This document shows, piece by piece, positions 58,594 to 64,000 of a DNA stretch of 64,000 nt. The translations under genes and the position numbers were made by a program. Below the pieces are notes generated by a model. That model was not told the origin of the DNA. It ran no database searches and worked only from the letters and a program-made list of their open reading frames with translations. The DNA comes from Nageia nagi (taxonomy: Eukaryota > Pinophyta): assembly GCA_050084985.1 (NCBI GenBank), contig JBITNC010000001.1, positions 40,114,001 to 40,178,000 of the forward strand, given 5' to 3'. Within the stretch, counting starts at the first letter, position 1, and every line of letters starts with the position of its first letter.

Positions 58594-58769
58594 TACACAC
58601 ACACACACACATAGACACATAGACACACACAAAGACATATATACACATAGATACATAGACACACAGACACACACAGAGACATATATACACATAGAGACAT
58701 AGACACACAGACACACATAAACATAGACACAGACATAGACACACACACACACACATAGACACACACATA
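58594..58769. repeat. Compound (CA)n / ACATAGACAC microsatellite
   Basis: About 175 bp of AC repeats interrupted by ATAG and AG. The long Cys/Val frames read through it on the minus strand are artefacts of the repeat. Confidence 0.93.
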
Positions 58770-58999
58770 TGTTGGACTTTGAGTGACACTGAGAGGGGGG
58801 GGGGTGAATCAGTATATATAAAAATAATCAATTTAATCTTCTTAAATAACGATAGATTAAAAACCAGAGAAAACTAAGCAATCACACCAGTACATCACAC
58901 AACACCAGATGTAACGAGGTTCACCAGATTGGCTACATCCCCGAATATGACTGCTTGGACACCAATCCAAATCCAGCCATTAAAGAAAGCTTACAGAGT

Positions 59000-59170
59000 C
59001 ACAGCACCAACTGTGAAGGGTAGCACCGACTACCACTCTGAGAATGGCAGCACCAACTGCCTGGAGCACCAACTCCAGCTCTCAAACTCACAGCACCAAC
59101 TGTGAAGGGTAGCACCAACTACCACTTATCAAGCACCCACTTGAGACATCATTCAAGATGAAAGAAAGAA
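59000..59170. repeat. 89-bp-period duplication in the LTR
   Basis: 'cacagcaccaactgtgaagg' begins at 59000 and again at 59089. Confidence 0.85.
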
Positions 59171-59424
59171 TACAGTTCTAGAAGACCCTCAATGGTCTAG
59201 CTCTAATGCTCACGGCATACACTTCGGATACTTCACTTTACACACAGCACTTGCTTTCACTCACTTCTCTGCTCATCACACTCATGCAATTACCTGCGTT
59301 TGCATACTTTACTTCACGCACTTCTCATCACACACTCCGCACACACTTTGCCTCTTTTCACCCTTTTTCATCCCACTCTTTTTACACCTAGAAACCAACT
59401 CTTATATATGCATGTCCCACTACT

Positions 59425-59590
59425 TGCTTCACTTCTCCTTGAGCTGTGAAACCGCAACTACCACTTTCCTCGAGCTGTGCACTCATTACTTCTTCTCTCC
59501 TTGAGCTGTGCACTCATTACTTCTACTCTCCTCGAGCTGTGCAATCTCAGCTACTACTCTCCTCGAGCTGTGCACTCATAACTTCTACTC
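59425..59590. repeat. 'gagctgtg' tandem units in the LTR
   Basis: Four to five units of roughly 32-40 bp of the type 'ctcctcgagctgtgcactca' with a TACTTCTACT spacer. Confidence 0.75.
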
Positions 59591-59879
59591 TTCTGATCCC
59601 CGCTGCAACTCTCTGCGCCTTTTCTTTTTTCCATTCTTCACATCATTCCTGTACTTAACCGTTACGCATCAAGAACACTCCAGGAAACTGTTCCTACCAT
59701 TATACGTTATCAACAGAATCCTTGTTTGTAACTGACGAACGCTTCTATTTCTCAAACGGAGTTGTTTAGATCGGTACACTTCTTTCTCCACGGACTTCAG
59801 CTAATTCCGGACTCTTTTATTCTTCATTATGGTATTTCTTACGATTCCAGATCCTTTGTGTTCTTCAATAGCTTTTCTG

Positions 59880-60800
59880 ATAATTCCGGACTCTTTTCCT
59901 CGCTTACCGGATGTTTCCTGTATACATTGTGATGTCATCATCTTCCGGACTCCGGAAATAGAGTAAAACGCTTCTCGCATGACGTCATCATTTCCGGACT
60001 TTTATCTTCAGACGTGTATCTCCGGATTTTTGTCTCCGGACCTTTATCTCTGGACTTTTGTCTCCGGACCTTTACCTCCGGACTTTTGAACTCTGCATCA
60101 TGATGTCATCGCTTCCGGACTCCGGAAATAGAGTATAACGCTTTCCTCATGATGTCATCATTTTCGGACTTTTATCTCCGGACTCTTTTATCACTCTTTG
60201 CTGACCTCATTTCTTCCGAACGCCGGTTGTATTCACAAATGTGAGCATCGTTCTCCTGGTGATGTCATCTCTTGCTTCCGGAATGTTTTACTCTCTTGGC
60301 TCCGGCTCTTTGATCGCTCCTTGCTGACCTCATCACTTCCGGACTCCGGATTTAAGTGAAGACCCGAAATCACTGACGTCATCTTCTTCCGGAACTAGAT
60401 CAACCAATCACACTCTCTTCCGGAACACAGTCAAACCTCTGGAACCCGATCTATACAGTCACTCTTCACTTCCGGAACTTAGTTAATCCTCCGAAACCCG
60501 GTCAATCAATCACACTTCACTTCCGGAATGCGATCAACACCTTGTTCTATCACTCTTTATTTCACCTCCGGAAACTGTTCAAACAAGCACACTTCACTTC
60601 CGGAACTCTTTGTTTACTTAACCCCGGCTTTACCAAAATCACGTATTGACAACATCTCAATCACTCAGCACCTCCGGAACCCGGTCAAACCTCCGAAATC
60701 TGATCACAGTCTTGTTAACAACTATTACAATCACACTTCTCAATTCCGGAATTCTTTCAAGCCTCCGGAACCCGGTCAATACCTCCGGAACCCGATCAAT
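59880..60800. repeat. CCGGA-rich repeat zone in the LTR
   Basis: Dozens of 'tccggac' / 'ttccggaa' motifs with period-like spacing, such as 'atctccggacttttgtctcc'. TTCCGGAA is self-complementary. The zone lies in the U3 half of the LTR on the minus strand, so it could act as an enhancer array; that is inference. Confidence 0.85.
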
Positions 60801-60851
60801 ACCTTGTTGACAACAATTACAATTACACTTCTCAATCACACATGCTCAACA

Positions 60852-60863
60852 ATCTCCCCCTTT
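60852..60863 (-). other. Polypurine tract
   Basis: AAAGGGGGAGAT on the minus strand, adjoining the TGTTGAGC start of the 3' LTR. Confidence 0.85.
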
Positions 60864-61173
60864 GGAATTGTTGGCAACACCATTCGATCAGACACCATGA
60901 TCGGGACTTTTCTCTCCCCCTTTGTCAACAATAACAAAGGGCACTTACAGACTCCCCCTGAGTCCATACACGACATTCTCAGAAAATTAGTAGTAAATAC
61001 AGGATCCACAGAAGCACTTCCCCTGAGAATGTGACGTCCAGAACTAGCTAATGCTTGAGAAAGACAACTCCTAGCTTGAATAATCAAATATGAACAGAAT
61101 AAAATACTTATCTCTATTTACACTCTGTGTTTTTATTTGTCCGCATAGGTCAGTGTTGCATGAATCACAAATA
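60864..61173 (-). other. Short 3' internal region, pol deleted
   Basis: About 310 bp lies between the Gag stop and the PPT. A second purine tract (complement of 60913-60925) and a third (60952-60960) occur here. A few codons resemble the end of a copia GAG-pre-integrase (CDSCNTDLCGQ), which would mark the edge of the pol deletion. Confidence 0.55.
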
Positions 61174-63312
61174 TCATCTATTGGTTTGCTGACACTGGGC
61201 ATATCTCTTACTGCTCTTATGCCAAAACCAATCATCATTTCCAAATCTAACTGTCCCACCTTCATATTCCTGTAGTTTTTGAAATTTCTTCTTGTCACCT
61301 GTCATGTGACTTGAGCATCCGCTGTCTAGTATCCATGGTGATGGTTTGTTTTGAGCTTTTAATTCTGTTTGAGCAACCAAGGACTCTTTATCCTCTCTGG
61401 GTTTCTCCTTTTCTTTCCAGACTTGTTTTACTTTTGTTTCAGCTCCTTGTTTTTTATTACACTTTTCTTCTTCTTGTGGATGACTGCGCTGAAACTGTTT
61501 ATTCTGTCTCATGGAGGGAAATTGTCTCCGTGGGAAGAACCTCATGCCATGATTACTTCTGCAGAATCTGGCAATGTGTCCATATTCATGACATTTGTAA
61601 CATTCAACAGGATACTCCACTAGTGGACCGAATGCATTCCTAGTAACAAAGGTTCTTGGAGTGATGTTATACTTACATTCAGAAATCTTGTGTCCATACT
61701 CATTGCACTTGAAACAGTACCCATTGAAAGAATGGATATATCTATTGTGTTGCTGAGTACTTCTTGGTCCTGTATAGGGTCTTCTTTTGGAATGCACTTG
61801 AGTGTAGCCATCATCCTCCAGTCCTGAGCCACCTTCCTTCTTCTTGGTTTCTTTCATGTCTTCTCTTTTTGTGTCATGGGAATATTGTCCTTGTTCATAT
61901 CCCAGACCAGATCTATCAGAAAACATTCTTTGACTATTGATGATTTCGCTGAGTTTAGTCGACCTTCCTTCTAGATATTCAAAGGAGCTAATTTTCTTGG
62001 TGACTTCCTCTAGTTGCATACGCAGCCCAGTTGTTTCTTCTTCAAGCTTGCTGTAACTCTCAACTTTCACTAGAAGTTGTTCCTCCAAACTCTCATTTAT
62101 TCTCCTAGACTCTTCCACTTCTACTTTTAAGTTTTCTATGATATTGCTTGCATCATCAAACCTTTTTGAGAGTCTCTCATTTTTCTTTATTTCTTTCTCT
62201 AGTTCATTCAATGCTGTTATTAGTTCTTCTTCAAGATCATACTCAATCTCACAGTCAGTTTCTTCATCTGACTCTTTATGTTTTTGGTCAGTTTGACTAT
62301 CTTTATTCAGTTTCTCTTCAAATGCCATAAACGATGCTCCATTGTATTCTTTTTCTGATTCACTGCTGGAACCATCATCAGTGGAGCCTTCATTTCTAGA
62401 TATGAATCTCTGTTTATTTGACCTTTTATTTTTAGCATGAGATTTCACTCTGTGGTTTCTCTCAAGACATGACTCTTGATCATCTTTATCAGTTTTTCTA
62501 TATGGACACCTTGAAATAAAATGACCAATACCACCACAGTTAAAACATTTAAACGGCAGCTTGCCTTTATACTTACCTTTTCCTCTTTTTAGCTTTCTAA
62601 TGAAATTTGCCTCTGCTTCGTCCGATTGTTCCTCATCGTCAGAATCCACTTTGGCTTTGGTACTGTTACTGGTTTTAAACGCTGCTTCCTTTTCTGAAGG
62701 TTTTGTTTTTCCGATCCTCATTTCATAAGCAGTTAGTGATCCATGCAATTCATCCATGCTGAAAGTTTTCAAATTTTTTGCTTCTTCAATTGCAGACACT
62801 TTTGAATCAAAGCGAGATGTGAGAGATCGCAGTACCTTTTTTACGATGACGTGATCTTCAATTTCTTCTCCAAGACCTCTGATTGCATTAGTAATTTCAT
62901 TTACTCTTAGCATGTAGGCTTCGATGGTTTCATCTTCATTCATCTTTAGACCTTCGAATTGAGCTCTATGAGTTTGGAGTTTTGCTTCCTTAACTTTGTC
63001 ATCTCCTTCGTGAATGCTTTTCAACTTTTTCCACATTTCTTTAGCAGATTTGCATGCCATAACTTTCACCAGTTCGCTGTCCACAAGACCACATATTAGA
63101 GCATTTCTTGCTTTGGCATCATATTCAAATGCCTTTCTTTCTGCTTCATCTGAGGGACCTGTAGGGGGAGGAGTGTAACCTCTTTTAACCGCATTCCAAG
63201 TGCCAAATCCCAACGCACTGAGATAAGTCTTCATTCGAATTTTCCAGAAAGCATAATTGTTTCCATCAAAGAGAGGTGCCTTGTTAGATGAGAAACCTTC
63301 TCCGCTTGCCAT
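61174..63312 (-). CDS. gag: Intact copia Gag fused to protease start, 712 aa
   Basis: Structural protein of the retrotransposon particle. Residues 13-50 hold the N-terminal LFDGNNYAFWKIRMKTYL motif; about 60-200 form the UBN2-type Gag core. A CCHC knuckle sits at 256-269 (CFNCGGIGHFISRC). An acidic Ser-rich linker follows, then a long coiled coil at about 355-455. Two more CCHC knuckles lie at 533-546 and 571-584. The C-terminus has WILDSGCSSHMTG (660-672), the start of the aspartic protease with its DSG triad, but the domain is cut after GTVRFGNDD (686-694) and ends in unrelated residues. The start lies 49 nt after the PBS. No stop or shift interrupts it, so it could be translated; the protease is probably inactive. 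Confidence 0.93.
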   Translation of the reverse strand: MASGEGFSSNKAPLFDGNNYAFWKIRMKTYLSALGFGTWNAVKRGYTPPPTGPSDEAERKAFEYDAKARNALICGLVDSELVKVMACKSAKEMWKKLKSIHEGDDKVKEAKLQTHRAQFEGLKMNEDETIEAYMLRVNEITNAIRGLGEEIEDHVIVKKVLRSLTSRFDSKVSAIEEAKNLKTFSMDELHGSLTAYEMRIGKTKPSEKEAAFKTSNSTKAKVDSDDEEQSDEAEANFIRKLKRGKGKYKGKLPFKCFNCGGIGHFISRCPYRKTDKDDQESCLERNHRVKSHAKNKRSNKQRFISRNEGSTDDGSSSESEKEYNGASFMAFEEKLNKDSQTDQKHKESDEETDCEIEYDLEEELITALNELEKEIKKNERLSKRFDDASNIIENLKVEVEESRRINESLEEQLLVKVESYSKLEEETTGLRMQLEEVTKKISSFEYLEGRSTKLSEIINSQRMFSDRSGLGYEQGQYSHDTKREDMKETKKKEGGSGLEDDGYTQVHSKRRPYTGPRSTQQHNRYIHSFNGYCFKCNEYGHKISECKYNITPRTFVTRNAFGPLVEYPVECYKCHEYGHIARFCRSNHGMRFFPRRQFPSMRQNKQFQRSHPQEEEKCNKKQGAETKVKQVWKEKEKPREDKESLVAQTELKAQNKPSPWILDSGCSSHMTGDKKKFQKLQEYEGGTVRFGNDDWFWHKSSKRYAQCQQTNR

Positions 63313-63361
63313 AGTGCCACTACCCGGATCTCCTTAGCTGTTATAGCCTGAGTAGGAACTT

Positions 63362-63374
63362 GGCTCTGATACCA
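63362..63374 (-). other. Primer-binding site, initiator-Met tRNA type
   Basis: The minus strand reads TGGTATCAGAGCC two bases after the 5' LTR end. Confidence 0.93.
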
Positions 63375-63376
63375 AT

Positions 63377-64000
63377 TGTTGGACTTTGAGTGACACTGAG
63401 AGGGGGGGGGTGAATCAGTATATATAAAAATAATCAATTTAATCTTCTTAAATAACGATAGATTAAAAACAAGAGAAAACTAAGCAATCACACCAGTACA
63501 TCACACAACACCAGATGTAACGAGGTTCACCAGATTGGCTACATCCCCGAATATGACTGCTTGGACACCAATCCAAATCCAGCCATTAAAGAAAGCTTAC
63601 AGAGTCACAGCACCAACTGTGAAGGGTAGCACCGACTACCACTCTGAGAATGGCAGCACCAACTGCCTGGAGCACCAACTCCAGCTCTCAAACTCACAGC
63701 ACCAACTGTGAAGGGTAGCACCAACTACCACTTATCAAGCACCCACTTGAGACATCATTCAAGATGAAAGAAAGAATACAGTTCTAGAAGACCCTCAATG
63801 GTCTAGCTCTAATGCTCACGACATACACTTCGGATACTTCACTTTACACACAGCACTTGCTTTCACTCACTTCTCTGCTCATCACACTCATGCAATTACC
63901 TGCGTTTGCATACTTTACTTCACGCACTTCTCATCACACACTCCGCACACACTTTGCCTCTTTTCACCCTTTTTCATCCCACTCTTTTTACACCTAGAAA
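63377..64000 (-). repeat. 5' LTR, partial (window edge)
   Basis: The first 624 plus-strand bases of the LTR; nearly identical to 58770-59394. About 1.45 kb should continue beyond the window. Confidence 0.93.

Larger units (their letters stand above)
58770..60851 (-). repeat. Complete 2.08-kb 3' LTR
   Basis: On the plus strand it runs from TGTTGGACTT to GCTCAACA; read on its own strand it starts TGTTGAGCATG and ends GTCCAACA. It is unusually long for a copia LTR. Three repeat zones lie inside: an 89-bp period duplication (59000-59170), 'gagctgtg' units (about 59425-59590) and a CCGG-rich zone (59880-60800). Confidence 0.92.
58770..64000 (-). mobile_element. Young Gag-only copia-type element, 5' end outside the window
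   Basis: In element order: 5' LTR (from beyond 64000 to 63377), PBS, an intact gag reaching the protease start, a short 3' region, PPT and a complete 2,082-bp 3' LTR. The 624 visible bases of the 5' LTR differ from the 3' LTR by two substitutions and one G-tract indel by eye, so insertion is recent. Integrase, RT and RNase H are absent. The architecture fits the class of LTR elements with Gag only (TR-GAG type), which rely on enzymes from related elements. Confidence 0.93.

Noticed and set aside
58546-58831. Two minus-strand Cys/Val/Tyr-rich frames
   Set aside because: They are direct readings of the (CA)n repeat and change with repeat length.
60528-61034. 168-codon plus-strand frame
   Set aside because: It lies across the LTR, PPT and 3' internal region of a minus-strand element; its Pro/Asn-rich text follows from the CCGG repeats.

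Overview
The window reads as repeat-dominated plant nuclear DNA. It is AT-rich and intron-poor, built almost wholly from nested, mutated Ty1/copia and Ty3/gypsy elements, two LINE families, one SINE and fragments of dispersed host genes. The mix of very old LTR elements, telomere-like interstitial arrays, PPR-DYW remnants and a RTE-like LINE suits a large gymnosperm genome such as a conifer. That assignment is inference; no marker gene fixes the species.

Layout. 1-5420: unrecognised DNA, a copia 5' LTR with primer-binding site (PBS) and a GC-rich island. 5421-9328: a complete non-autonomous copia-type element on the minus strand with two 282-bp LTRs, PBS, polypurine tract (PPT) and a perfect 5-bp target-site duplication (TSD). 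It sits in front of a dead copia gag-pol (9329-12140). 12180-17870: two gypsy integrase tails, a degenerate telomere-like array and tandem repeats. 17880-24200: a minus-strand LINE split by a 5.4-kb decayed copia element (18471-23837). 22069-37748: an old tandem duplication. The first copy is 22069-29008; the second is 29012-37748 and carries a Tat-like gypsy element. 37749-39200: the only stretch that looks like low-copy genic DNA, with a 146-codon ORF and a possible divergent partner. 39603-39875: a tRNA-type SINE with 12-bp TSDs. 40690-46440: a decayed host-like ORF and a decayed plant L1. 46441-53270: AT-rich DNA with a gypsy-like remnant. 53280-58475: LINE, plant-mobile-domain-like and PPR-DYW fragments. 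58594-64000: a microsatellite and a very young copia-type element with a 2.08-kb LTR and an intact 712-aa Gag but no integrase or reverse transcriptase. The window ends inside its 5' LTR.

No bacterial-type system, CRISPR array, rRNA or tRNA gene was seen. The two structurally complete elements (5426-9323 and 58770 to beyond 64000) lack their own polymerase, so they must have been moved by enzymes from another element. The strongest candidates for something undescribed are the Cys/Glu-rich reading frame of the first, the long repetitive LTR of the second, the 153-codon ORF at 36193-36654 and the genic island at 37.8-39.2 kb. All coordinates of decayed elements are by-eye estimates.
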